Origin: Collinsella sp.
Lineage (GTDB): Bacteria > Actinomycetota > Coriobacteriia > Coriobacteriales > Coriobacteriaceae
Assembly: GCA_019413925.1 (NCBI GenBank)
Contig: DXMY01000026.1
Coordinates: forward strand, 1 to 64,000
Direction of reading: 5' to 3'
DNA length: 64,000 nt
This document shows positions 23,193-31,463 of this stretch, in pieces (the stretch's first letter is position 1; each line of letters begins with the position of its first letter). The notes beneath the pieces were generated by a model. The model made no database searches and had not been told where the DNA came from. It was given only the letters and a program-made list of their open reading frames with translations. Made by a program: the position numbers and the translations under genes.

Positions 23193-23433
23193 ACCCTGTG
23201 GGCAAAAAATGCCAAATATGAGTACGGTTGCTATCTTAGTATCATATTGCCTTCGCAAAATAATAGACATAACAGCAAAATATGTTCATTAACGCAAACA
23301 CATATAAGTCCGCTATGGTGTTGTTTGATCAATTTAGGGACGCGTGTAAGCCGTGGGAGCGGCATTTGAGGCGGTTTTGGCTGTTACTAAAAAGGTAACA
23401 GTACTCATATTTGCCCTTTTTTGCCCACGGGGT
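23193..23433. repeat. MITE-like element with 37-bp terminal inverted repeats
   Basis: The left arm 23193-23229 (ACCCTGTGGGCAAAAAATG... AAATATGAGTAC...) is complementary at about 33 of 37 positions to 23397-23433. The 167-bp interior is AT-rich, unlike the surroundings, and has no open frame. A second inner palindrome TGTTAC-TAAAAAG-GTAACA abuts the right arm. The remainder of the 22974-23555 gap shows nothing else apart from J1. Confidence 0.7.
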
Positions 23434-23555
23434 CTGGAAAGCGCCGTCAGTGAGGTCTCAGGGAAGGCGTTTCGAGGCTCGAAGGATACAAAACGGGGGT
23501 GCAGGTTGTCCTGCGCCCCCGTTTTCTTGGCATTGCGGTTGTTTGCCGCCGGTTT

Positions 23556-25412
23556 TTACGCCGCTTCGTCGAACTGCGAGTTGTACAGGTCGGCGTAGAA
23601 GCCGCCCTGGGCGAGCAGCTCGTCGTGCGTGCCCTTCTCGACGATGTCGCCGTCGCGAATCACCAAGATCACGTCGGCGTTGCGGATCGTGGACAGGCGG
23701 TGCGCGATGACAAAGCTGGTGCGGCCCTGCATCAGCGCATCCATGGCGCGCTGAATGAGCTCCTCGGTACGGGTATCGACGTTGGAAGTCGCCTCGTCCA
23801 GAATCAGTGCCGGGCGGTCGGCCAAAATGGCACGGGCGATGGTCACGAGCTGGCGCTGACCCTGCGACAGGTTGGTGCCCTCCTCGTTGATCATAAAGTC
23901 GTAGCCACCGGCGAGCGTATGAATAAAGTGGTCGCAGCGTGCGGCGCGCGCAGCGGCCTCGACCTCGGCATCGCTCGCGTCGGGGCGTCCGTAGCGGATG
24001 TTCTCGCGGATGGTGCCGTTAAACAGCCAGGTGTCCTGCAGCACCATGGCAAACTCGCCGCGCAGTGCCGCGCGGTCCCAGTCGCGCACATCGACGCCCT
24101 CGACACGCAGCGAGCCGCCGTCCACGTCGTAGAAGCGCTGCAGCAGCTTAATGAGCGTGGTCTTGCCGGCGCCGGTGGGGCCGACGATGGCGATGGTCTG
24201 GCCGGGCTGCGCCTCGCAGCTAAAGTCGTGGATGATGGTCTTGTCGGGCGTGTAGCCAAACTTGACATGGTCAAACACCACGTGGCCGGGGCGCTTCTCG
24301 GGAATCTGCGCGTCGGCCTTCTGCTCCTCCTCGGGCGCGGCCAGGAACTCAAACACGCGCTCGGTGGCGGCGGCCATCGACTGCATCGTGTTGCTCACGT
24401 TGCCCAGCTGCTGCACGGGTTGCGTAAAGTTTCGAACGTACTGGATAAAGCTCTGGATGTCGCCGGGCGTGGCATTGCCGGTCAGCGCGAGCTGCGCGCC
24501 CACCACGACGACGCCCACGTAGCCCATGTTGCCCACCAAGCTCATAAGCGGCATCATCAGGCCCGACAGGAACTGCGAGCGCCAACCGCTCACAAACAGT
24601 CGGTCGTTTTGACGGTCGAACTCCTCGATCGAGGCCTCGGCGCGGTCGAACACCTGAATAACGTTCTGGCCGGCAAAGTCCTCCTCGATAATGCCGTTGA
24701 CGGCGCCCAGGACTTGCTGTTGCTCGCGGAAGTACGGCTGCGAGAAGTGAATCATCACGGTCAGGATAATCGCGGCGGCCGGCAGTGTGAGCACGGTGAC
24801 GCCGGTGAGCGGCAGACTGATTGACAGCATCATGACGAGCACGCCGATAATCTGCGTCACCGACGTGATGAGCTGCGTCACGCTCTGGTTGAGTGACTGG
24901 CCGAGCGTATCGACGTCGTTGGTGATGCGGCTGAGCACGTCTCCCTTGCTGTGGCCGTTGAAGTAACTCATCGGCACGACGGCAATCTTGGCGGCGATTT
25001 CCTTGCGCATGCGGTAGCAGATCTTTTGCGTGACGCCGGTCATGAGCCAGCCCTGGACCAGGCTGCAGACAGAGCTCGCCAGATACAGGCAGAGCAAAAA
25101 GCCGAGCGTCTTGGCGATCCAGTCAAAGTCAACGTCGCCGGTGCCGTTGACCTTGGCGACCAGGCCTTCGAACAGCTTGGTCGTAACCTGGCCGAGCACC
25201 TTGGGTCCCACAATGTTAAAGATGACCGAGCACACGGCAAAGGCGACGGCGGCAAACACGGCAATCTTGTGCTGGCCGATATAGCCGAGCAGCTGCCTCA
25301 TGGTGCCCTTAAAGTCCTTGGCCTTTTCGCCGCGACGCATGCCGCCCATGCGGCCCATGGGACCACGCTGGCGGGTGGGCTTGGGAATCTGAGTCTTGGT
25401 CTCGTCTGCCAT
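23556..25412 (-). CDS. ABC exporter half-transporter, second subunit
   Basis: This 618-residue protein has an N-terminal six-helix exporter domain (about residues 40-340) and a nucleotide-binding domain with Walker A GPTGAGKTT, signature LSQGQRQLVTIARAI and Walker B ALILDEATSNVDTRTE. A basic cytosolic lead (KPTRQRGPMGRMGGMRRGEK) precedes the first helix. It starts in a TAATG overlap with the upstream ABC gene, so the two should form a heterodimeric exporter of the type often linked to drug efflux or lipid export. Confidence 0.9.
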   Translation of the reverse strand: MADETKTQIPKPTRQRGPMGRMGGMRRGEKAKDFKGTMRQLLGYIGQHKIAVFAAVAFAVCSVIFNIVGPKVLGQVTTKLFEGLVAKVNGTGDVDFDWIAKTLGFLLCLYLASSVCSLVQGWLMTGVTQKICYRMRKEIAAKIAVVPMSYFNGHSKGDVLSRITNDVDTLGQSLNQSVTQLITSVTQIIGVLVMMLSISLPLTGVTVLTLPAAAIILTVMIHFSQPYFREQQQVLGAVNGIIEEDFAGQNVIQVFDRAEASIEEFDRQNDRLFVSGWRSQFLSGLMMPLMSLVGNMGYVGVVVVGAQLALTGNATPGDIQSFIQYVRNFTQPVQQLGNVSNTMQSMAAATERVFEFLAAPEEEQKADAQIPEKRPGHVVFDHVKFGYTPDKTIIHDFSCEAQPGQTIAIVGPTGAGKTTLIKLLQRFYDVDGGSLRVEGVDVRDWDRAALRGEFAMVLQDTWLFNGTIRENIRYGRPDASDAEVEAAARAARCDHFIHTLAGGYDFMINEEGTNLSQGQRQLVTIARAILADRPALILDEATSNVDTRTEELIQRAMDALMQGRTSFVIAHRLSTIRNADVILVIRDGDIVEKGTHDELLAQGGFYADLYNSQFDEAA

Positions 25413-27778
25413 TAGCGCTCGCCTCCTTCCATGACGGCTGCAATTTCTTCTTGGGTAAGCCCCAGCTCCTCGGCGGAAAGCTGCGACTGTGCGATCTCCA
25501 GGTACGCCGGGCAGCTGCGCAGCAGCTCCTTGTGCGTGCCGGTGCCCACTACGTGGCCGTCGTCGAGCACGATGATCTGGTCGGCGTGCATGATGGTCGC
25601 GATGCGCTGGGCCACGACCACGAGCGCGGCGTCGGTAACGTTTTTGGCCAGCTCCTCGCGTAGGCGCGCGTCGGTCTTGTAGTCGAGGGCACTAAACGAG
25701 TCATCGAACACCACGACCTCGGGCTTTTTGGCCAACGCGCGGGCGATGGCCAGACGCTGGCGCTGACCACCCGAAACATTGGAGCCGCCCTGGCTGATGG
25801 GGGAGTCGTAGCCGCCCTCGCGCTCGGCGATAAAGTCCTCCGCCTGGGCGACGCGTGCTGCCTGGCGCATATCCTCGTCACTCACCATGTCGCCGGCAAA
25901 CTTGAGGTTGCTCTCGACGGTACCCGAGAACAGACGACCCTGCTGCGGAATATAACCGATGCGGCGGCGCAGCTCGGAAAGGGTCATGTCGCGCACGTCG
26001 ATGCCGTCGAGCGAAATGCTGCCGCCCGTGACGTCGTACAGGCGCGGAATCAACTGCACGAGCGTGGACTTACCCGAGCCCGTGGAGCCAATAATGCCGA
26101 GCATCTGACCGGCATGCGTGGTGAAGTTCACGCCGCTGATGACGTCGGCGCGGGCATCGGGATACTGGAAGCTCACGTCGCGGAAGGTGAGCTCGCCGCG
26201 CGGCGCGCTGGCCACGGGCAGTTTGGGCGAGACAGGGTCGTTGATGCTCGTGGGGCAGGTGATGACCTCTTCCACGCGCTCGGCTGCGACCTCGGCGCGC
26301 GGCAGGATGACCGAAACCATGGTGAGGATCATAAACGCCATGACGATCTGCATGGTGTAGGAGATAAACGCCATCATGTTGCCGACCTGCATCACGCCGT
26401 CGGACACGCCCTGCGCGCCAAACCAGACGATAAGCACGGTGATGCAGTTCATGACGAGCATCATGAGCGGCATCATAAAGCTCATGGCGCGGTTGGTGTA
26501 GAGCTGCGTGGTCATCAGGTCGAGCGAAGCCTTGTCAAAACGCTCGAGCTCATGTTCCTCGCGGTTGAACGAGCGGATGGGCATAAGGCCGTCGAGCAGC
26601 TCGCGGGCGGTAAGGTTCACGCGGTCCACAAAGCTCTGCATCTTTTTGAACTTTGGCATGGTGAGGCCCATGAGCACGCCGACGACGGCCGAGACCGCGA
26701 TGATGGCCACGGCGATGGTCCACTCCAGGCCGGTGTGGTTGGCCAGGACGCGCATGACGGCGACGATGCCCATGACGGGGGCCATCAGGCACATGCGGAT
26801 AAACAGGGTTGCGGCCATCTGGATCTGCTGAATGTCGTTGGTGCAGCGGGTGATGAGCGAGGCCTGGCTAAACTTGCCCACCTCGGCCGGCGAGAAGTGC
26901 ATAACCTTGTTGAAGGTCTCGCGGCGCAGGTCGCGGGCGATGGAGCAGGCGGTGCGCGACGCCACGGCACCGGTCAGAATGGTGGCGACGAGCGACACCA
27001 GGCACAGCCCAAACATCGTGGTCGCCATGTGGCTCAGGTAGGCGTTCTGCACGTCGGCGGGGTCGATGCCCTGTGCCTTGTACTCGTCCTGTACATAGCT
27101 CACGGCGCGCTGGGTGACGATGGAGCCCGACATGGAGCCCATTTTGTCCGCCATTTGGTTGGCGCCCTCGACGAGCTTGCTTTGGTCTACCAGACCGCCC
27201 TCGACACCCAGGCGCAGGCTCTTCATGGTGATCTTACCGCCGTCGGCATCAATCTGCTTTTGCATGTTCTGCGCCGCTGCGGCCTTCTGCTGCATCTCGG
27301 CGAGCTGCTCGGGCGTCATCGCTGCCATTTGCTCGGGGGTGGGCATGGCCTGGGCAGCGTTGTTGTCTTTCTCGCTGGACGAGCCCATCATGTCGCCCAT
27401 GGAGTCGGCGTCAATGCCCTGGTCGAGCGAAAGGACGACAGTCTCGGGCAGGCTCATAATGTCGGCAATCTTGCCTCCATCGGCACGCTCTTCCTCGGTA
27501 CCCTTATACGTTCGAATGCCATTTTTGTCAGCCTTGCTAAACACGGCCTCCACAGCTTTGGCGTCCTTGGTGCTCATAAAGAGTTCAAGGTCGTCGAGCG
27601 ATTCGGCGCGGATGGTGTCGGGTACGGGCGAGGCGATGCCGCCTTGCTGCACACCCACGTCGACGATGTCGCTCATATAGGTAGGCAGCGCCAGATCGGC
27701 GTTGCAGCTGATTACGATAAGCACGATAGCTGCGAACAGTGCCAGGATATGCTTTTTAAAGAGCTTGAGAATCCTCAC
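25412..27778 (-). CDS. ABC exporter half-transporter, first subunit
   Basis: This 788-residue half-transporter is longer than its partner because an extra outer region of about 190 residues sits between helices 1 and 2 (about 40-240), rich in Met, Gln and Ala (MPTPEQMAAMTPEQLAEMQQ). The ATPase domain has Walker A GSTGSGKST, signature VSGGQRQRLAIARAL, and Walker B VVVFDDSFSALD, in which Asp replaces the usual catalytic Glu. Such a degenerate site is common in one half of heterodimeric exporters. Its start overlaps the marR stop by 4 bp. Confidence 0.9.
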   Translation of the reverse strand: MRILKLFKKHILALFAAIVLIVISCNADLALPTYMSDIVDVGVQQGGIASPVPDTIRAESLDDLELFMSTKDAKAVEAVFSKADKNGIRTYKGTEEERADGGKIADIMSLPETVVLSLDQGIDADSMGDMMGSSSEKDNNAAQAMPTPEQMAAMTPEQLAEMQQKAAAAQNMQKQIDADGGKITMKSLRLGVEGGLVDQSKLVEGANQMADKMGSMSGSIVTQRAVSYVQDEYKAQGIDPADVQNAYLSHMATTMFGLCLVSLVATILTGAVASRTACSIARDLRRETFNKVMHFSPAEVGKFSQASLITRCTNDIQQIQMAATLFIRMCLMAPVMGIVAVMRVLANHTGLEWTIAVAIIAVSAVVGVLMGLTMPKFKKMQSFVDRVNLTARELLDGLMPIRSFNREEHELERFDKASLDLMTTQLYTNRAMSFMMPLMMLVMNCITVLIVWFGAQGVSDGVMQVGNMMAFISYTMQIVMAFMILTMVSVILPRAEVAAERVEEVITCPTSINDPVSPKLPVASAPRGELTFRDVSFQYPDARADVISGVNFTTHAGQMLGIIGSTGSGKSTLVQLIPRLYDVTGGSISLDGIDVRDMTLSELRRRIGYIPQQGRLFSGTVESNLKFAGDMVSDEDMRQAARVAQAEDFIAEREGGYDSPISQGGSNVSGGQRQRLAIARALAKKPEVVVFDDSFSALDYKTDARLREELAKNVTDAALVVVAQRIATIMHADQIIVLDDGHVVGTGTHKELLRSCPAYLEIAQSQLSAEELGLTQEEIAAVMEGGER

Positions 27779-28224
27779 TCGGCATCTCTCCTTTCTTGAT
27801 TGCGGTCGATAATTTCGTTGGCACGCCTAAGAAGGCGCACCATCTCTTGGGTATCTGTTTCGCCGAGCTGCTCGAGGAAAGCCGCGGTGCGGGCCTCGAA
27901 TTCCCGACGTTTGATTTCGAGATCCTGGAATCCCTTGTCGGTCACTATGACGTGTACGCGACGACGGTCAGTCTTTGAGTGCTCGCGCTCGACCCAGCCC
28001 TTGGCCTCGAGGGCGCGCAGAATATTGGCGATGCGGGCGCTCGAGACCCAGGCGCGATCAGCGAGTTCGCTCGGCGTGAGCGAACCGCCGGCGAGCATAA
28101 GGGCGCGCATGACAGCCATCTCGCCGCTGAGAGCTTTGTCCACAAAGCGCGAAACGCGCTGGTGAATGCCGCCAAACTCGGTAAGGAGCTGACGCCCAAG
28201 CTTATGGAAGTCGGTATCTTCCAC
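27775..28224 (-). CDS. MarR-family transcriptional regulator
   Basis: This 149-residue protein has a MarR winged helix (SLTPSELADRAWVSSARIANILRALEAKGWVER and HSKTDRRRVHVIVTDKG). It is the first gene of the marR-ABC-ABC operon and likely represses it until a toxic ligand binds. The start is GTG at 28224 with GGGG 6 bases upstream. The operator may lie in the 28225-28290 stretch, but no clear palindrome was seen there. Confidence 0.88.
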   Translation of the reverse strand: MEDTDFHKLGRQLLTEFGGIHQRVSRFVDKALSGEMAVMRALMLAGGSLTPSELADRAWVSSARIANILRALEAKGWVEREHSKTDRRRVHVIVTDKGFQDLEIKRREFEARTAAFLEQLGETDTQEMVRLLRRANEIIDRNQERRDAE

Positions 28225-28291
28225 CGAAAACCCCTAACACTAGAAACTATTTTTGGTGAAAGATGATACCCCTGTATGCACACCTCATACA

Positions 28292-28396
28292 GTAGATTTT
28301 TGGGACATGCCTAGAAATCTACCTTCGTGGGCATTTCATGCCACCGCCTCCGTCGCGGCGAAAAAGTAGATTTCTAGGCATGTCCCAAAAATCTAT
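28292..28396. repeat. Long inverted repeat with GTAGATTT arms
   Basis: A 31-bp arm (28292-28322) and its complement (28366-28396) match at 30 of 31 positions. Each arm is itself bounded by GTAGATTT/AAATCTAC and has the core GGGACATGCC. The 43-bp centre includes GTGGGCAT-TTC-ATGCCAC. It lies between the divergent marR and pflB genes. A single-hairpin relative occurs after lysC (47872). Confidence 0.8.
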
Positions 28397-28480
28397 CGGT
28401 GGGTACTTTACCCTGCTAAAGCTGGCATAACAACTAGAGTGAACGTCGTACAAAGGCAAGGAAAAATACCAAACAAATCG

Positions 28481-28774
28481 GTGAACGGTAGTTGTTCGCG
28501 ATCGCATTTCCTGCGGATTTGTTAAAAACGCCCTAATGGTATAAAAAAAGAAACATATAACAGCCCTGATGAAGGGGGTAGCTATGTTATCCTTCTCAAA
28601 CGGGTGAAATCTTGGGTTTGGGTTGCAGTTCCAAGGTGGACAAACGTTTTTCCCTGCACCAACGTGTGGTGAAGAACGGAAGAAGCCGGTAGTGCAAGCC
28701 GAAAATTCAAGAATTCAATAAGCAGCGGTGTGAGAGAGCGCCGCATTACACGTAACTAGGAGCGTGGTTACACA
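28481..28774 (+). promoter_or_regulatory. pflB upstream region and long leader
   Basis: This region begins with GTGAACGGTA (28481-28490), the 10-mer also found before lacA and galK. A weak promoter is possible at TTGTTA (28519-28524) with TATAAA (28540-28545), 15 bp apart. If used, the transcript has an untranslated leader of more than 200 bases that contains no open frame. A ribosome site TAGGAGCG lies at 28757-28764. Confidence 0.4.
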
Positions 28775-30826
28775 ATGCAGGAGGCATGGGAAGGCTTCAA
28801 GGAAGGCATCTGGACGGGAGAGGTTGACGTCCGAGACTTCATCCAGAAGAACTACACCCCCTACGAGGGCGACGAGTCGTTCCTCGCCGGTCCGACCGAG
28901 CGTACCAAGGAGCTGTGGGGCGAAGTTCTCGACCTGCTGCTCAAGGAGCGTGAGCAGGGCGGCGTCCTCGATATGGACACCAAGACCGTCACGGGCATCG
29001 TGAGCCACCCCGCTGGCTACATCGATAACGCCCACCGCGAGAAGGAGACCATCGTTGGCCTCCAGACCGACAAGCCGCTCAAGCGCGCGCTGCACGTCAA
29101 CGGCGGCATCCGCATCGCTTGCCAGGCTGCCAGCCAGCACGGCTACAAGGTCGACGAGAACGTTGTCGAGCGCTACACCTTCGAGCGCAAGACCCACAAC
29201 GCCGGCGTCTTCGATGTTTACACCCCCGAGATGCGTGCTTGCCGCTCGGCTCACATCATCACCGGTCTGCCCGATGGCTATGGCCGCGGCCGCATCATCG
29301 GCGACTACCGTCGTGTCGCCCTGTACGGTGTCGACTACCTGATCAAGGACAAGGAGGCCCAGAAGGCTTCCACCCCGACGGTCATGACCGCCGACAACAT
29401 CCGCGATCGTGAGGAGCTGCAGGAGCAGATTCGCGCCCTCGGCGAGCTCAAGATGATGGCCGAGACCTATGGTTTCGACATTTCCAACCCTGCTACCAAC
29501 ACGCAGGAGGCCATCCAGTGGATGTACTTCGCCTACCTCGCTGCCGTTAAGGAGCAGAACGGCGCCGCTATGTCCATCGGCCGCACCTCCACGTTCATCG
29601 ACATCTACGCTGAGCGCGACCTTGCCAACGGTACCTTCACCGAGGAGCAGATCCAGGAGTTCGTGGATCACTTCATCATGAAGCTCCGCATGGTCAAGTT
29701 TGCCCGTACCCCCGAGTACCAGGCCCTGTTCACCGGCGATCCGCAGTGGGTCACCGAGTCCATCGGCGGCATGGGTGTTGACGGCCGTACGCTCGTTACC
29801 AAGATGAGCTACCGTTACCTGCACACGCTCGAGAACATGGGCACCAGCCCCGAGCCCAACATGACCGTTCTGTGGTCGACCCGTCTGCCCGAGAACTTCA
29901 AGAAGTTCTGCGCCAAGACTTCTGTCGCCAGCTCCTCGATTCAGTACGAGAACGACGACCTCATGCGCGTCTACCACGGCGACGACTACGGCATTGCCTG
30001 CTGCGTGTCCTCCATGCGCATCGGCAAGGAGATGCAGTTCTTCGGCGCCCGCGCCAACCTGGCCAAGTGCCTGCTGTACGCACTCAACGGCGGTGTTGAC
30101 GAGGTCTCCAAGAAGCAGGTCGGCCCCAAGTATCGCGCCGTCGAGGGCGATACGCTCGATTACGACGACGTTGTGGCCAAGTACAACGACATGATGAAGT
30201 GGCTCGCTGGCGTGTACGTCAACTCGCTGAACATCATCCACTACATGCACGACAAGTATTGCTACGAGCGCATCCAGATGGCTCTGCACGACAAGCACGT
30301 GCACCGCTGGTTCGCTACGGGCATTGCTGGCCTTTCCGTCGTGGCTGACTCCCTGTCCGCCATCAAGTACGCCAAGGTCCACCCCGTCCGCGACGAGAAC
30401 GGCATCATTGTCGACTTCGAGACCGAGGGCGAGTTCCCCAAGTACGGTAACGACGACGACCGCGTCGACCAGATCGCTCACGACGTTGTGCACCAGTTCA
30501 TGGAGTACATCCGCATGAACGACACCTACCGCAACTCCGTGCCCACGACCTCGGTTCTGACCATCACCTCCAACGTCGTGTACGGCAAGAAGACCGGTTC
30601 TACGCCTGATGGCCGCAAGGCTGGCCAGCCCTTCGCCCCGGGTGCTAACCCCATGCACAAGCGCGATAGCCACGGCGCCATCGCTTCGCTGTCTTCGGTT
30701 TCCAAGCTCCCGTTCCGCGATGCTCAGGACGGCATCTCCAACACCTTCTCCATCATCCCGGGTGCGCTCGGCAAGGAGGACCAGGTGTTCTTTGGCGATA
30801 TCGACCTTGATCAGCTGGGCGAGTAA
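28775..30826 (+). CDS. pflB: Pyruvate formate-lyase catalytic subunit lacking the glycyl-radical domain
   Basis: This 683-residue protein is PFL in sequence from start to near the end: the adjacent catalytic cysteines are C409-C410 in GIACCVSS, and the tail VSKLPFRDAQDGISNTFSIIPGALG matches the usual C-terminal core. It stops at ...DIDLDQLGE, about 60-70 residues before a normal PFL would, so the loop that carries the catalytic glycine is absent. That part is encoded by the next gene (30912). PFL converts pyruvate and CoA to acetyl-CoA and formate in anaerobes. The ATG follows AGGAGCG. The activase is at 38399. Confidence 0.92.
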   Translation: MQEAWEGFKEGIWTGEVDVRDFIQKNYTPYEGDESFLAGPTERTKELWGEVLDLLLKEREQGGVLDMDTKTVTGIVSHPAGYIDNAHREKETIVGLQTDKPLKRALHVNGGIRIACQAASQHGYKVDENVVERYTFERKTHNAGVFDVYTPEMRACRSAHIITGLPDGYGRGRIIGDYRRVALYGVDYLIKDKEAQKASTPTVMTADNIRDREELQEQIRALGELKMMAETYGFDISNPATNTQEAIQWMYFAYLAAVKEQNGAAMSIGRTSTFIDIYAERDLANGTFTEEQIQEFVDHFIMKLRMVKFARTPEYQALFTGDPQWVTESIGGMGVDGRTLVTKMSYRYLHTLENMGTSPEPNMTVLWSTRLPENFKKFCAKTSVASSSIQYENDDLMRVYHGDDYGIACCVSSMRIGKEMQFFGARANLAKCLLYALNGGVDEVSKKQVGPKYRAVEGDTLDYDDVVAKYNDMMKWLAGVYVNSLNIIHYMHDKYCYERIQMALHDKHVHRWFATGIAGLSVVADSLSAIKYAKVHPVRDENGIIVDFETEGEFPKYGNDDDRVDQIAHDVVHQFMEYIRMNDTYRNSVPTTSVLTITSNVVYGKKTGSTPDGRKAGQPFAPGANPMHKRDSHGAIASLSSVSKLPFRDAQDGISNTFSIIPGALGKEDQVFFGDIDLDQLGE

Positions 30827-30827
30827 C

Positions 30828-30888
30828 TATTGTTAGTGCTATACTAACAATAACGATTACTGATTAGTGCGCCGGTTTCGGCCGGCGC
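30828..30888 (+). promoter_or_regulatory. Two hairpins between pflB and the glycyl-radical gene
   Basis: A perfect 10-bp stem TATTGTTAGT/ACTAACAATA (loop GCTAT) starts on the base after the pflB stop. A second stem GCGCCGG/CCGGCGC (30869-30888) lies just before the ribosome site. They could set the ratio of the two subunits by partial termination or RNA processing. Confidence 0.65.
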
Positions 30889-30911
30889 CTATCGATCGAA
30901 GGAGACACATT

Positions 30912-31163
30912 ATGAAGGTTTCTGAAGTTTCCGAGACTCAGGCCGATAACCTGGTCCACATGCTCGACGCTTACGCCGAGAAGGGTGGCCACCACCTGAA
31001 CATCAACGTCTTCAACCGTGAGACGCTGCTCGACGCTCAGGCTCACCCCGAGAAGTACCCGCAGCTGACCATTCGCGTTTCCGGCTACGCCGTGAACTTC
31101 CACACGCTCACCAAGGAGCAGCAGGACGAGGTCATTTCGCGTACCTTCCACAACAAGTTCTAA
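30912..31163 (+). CDS. grcA: Autonomous glycyl-radical subunit of pyruvate formate-lyase (GrcA-like)
   Basis: This 83-residue protein is the C-terminal glycyl-radical domain of PFL as a separate chain. RVSGYAVNF carries the radical glycine, G58, followed by the usual TLTKEQQDEVISRTF. Residues 25-50 (GGHHLNINVFNRETLLDAQ) match the segment that precedes it in full-length PFL. Stand-alone GrcA/YfiD normally repairs oxygen-damaged PFL, but here the neighbouring PflB lacks its own glycine, so this chain should be essential for activity. The ATG has AAGGAG upstream. Repeat B2 follows 34 bp after the stop. Confidence 0.9.
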   Translation: MKVSEVSETQADNLVHMLDAYAEKGGHHLNINVFNRETLLDAQAHPEKYPQLTIRVSGYAVNFHTLTKEQQDEVISRTFHNKF

Positions 31164-31196
31164 AGGGGTTTAACTCCCGCAGGATCGCCGGGCCGC

Positions 31197-31303
31197 TTTG
31201 GGTTACTTTCCAAAACGTCCTCGGACATGCAAAGGGCTCCGCTGCGCGCTTCGCGCGGCGGAGCCCTTTGCGTCCTGCGGAATATTTTGGAAAGTAACCC
31301 AAA
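31197..31303 (+). repeat. Nested hairpin family B, copy B2 (after pfl)
   Basis: The outer stem TTTGGGTTACTTTCCAAAA (31197-31215) pairs with 31285-31303. The internal loop is GTCCTCGGACATG / GTCCTGCGGAATA, the inner stem is GCAAAGGGCTCCGC / GCGGAGCCCTTTGC, and the apex is TGCGCGCTTCGCGCG. It follows the glycyl-radical gene in sense orientation. Confidence 0.9.
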
Positions 31304-31428
31304 ACCGGCCATGTGGGGTCCTTTGGAGTCACCCTTTAGGCGGAACTCTCCTAATTATTTGGATGAGTCGTTTACTTACTTGTACTGTTACCGTCTTCCC
31401 GCTCTTGTTGGGGTATGCTTTGTTCGTA

Positions 31429-31445
31429 TGTAAACGTATGACATG
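31429..31445 (+). promoter_or_regulatory. Operator-like site before the sucrose regulator
   Basis: TGTAAACGTATGACATG resembles the AAAACG(T/A)TTGACATAT sites at 32579-32613 and lies 18 bp before the regulator start, which suggests autoregulation. Confidence 0.5.
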
Positions 31446-31463
31446 TTGATGGGGGAGGGTGCT

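Noticed and set aside
26114..27799. A 561-codon plus-strand frame over the first ABC exporter gene
   Set aside because: His/Gly/Asp/Val-rich shadow of an ABC gene whose Walker motifs are all on the minus strand.
28715..30673. A 652-codon open frame antisense to pflB
   Set aside because: It mirrors the codon pattern of a highly expressed GC-rich gene; its product is low-complexity Val/Leu/Gly/His sequence with no family resemblance.
30780..30912. Frameshift or sequencing error splitting pflB
   Set aside because: The two parts are separated by a normal stop, two hairpins and a proper ribosome site with ATG, and the second part starts with its own N-terminal residues, so they are two genes.
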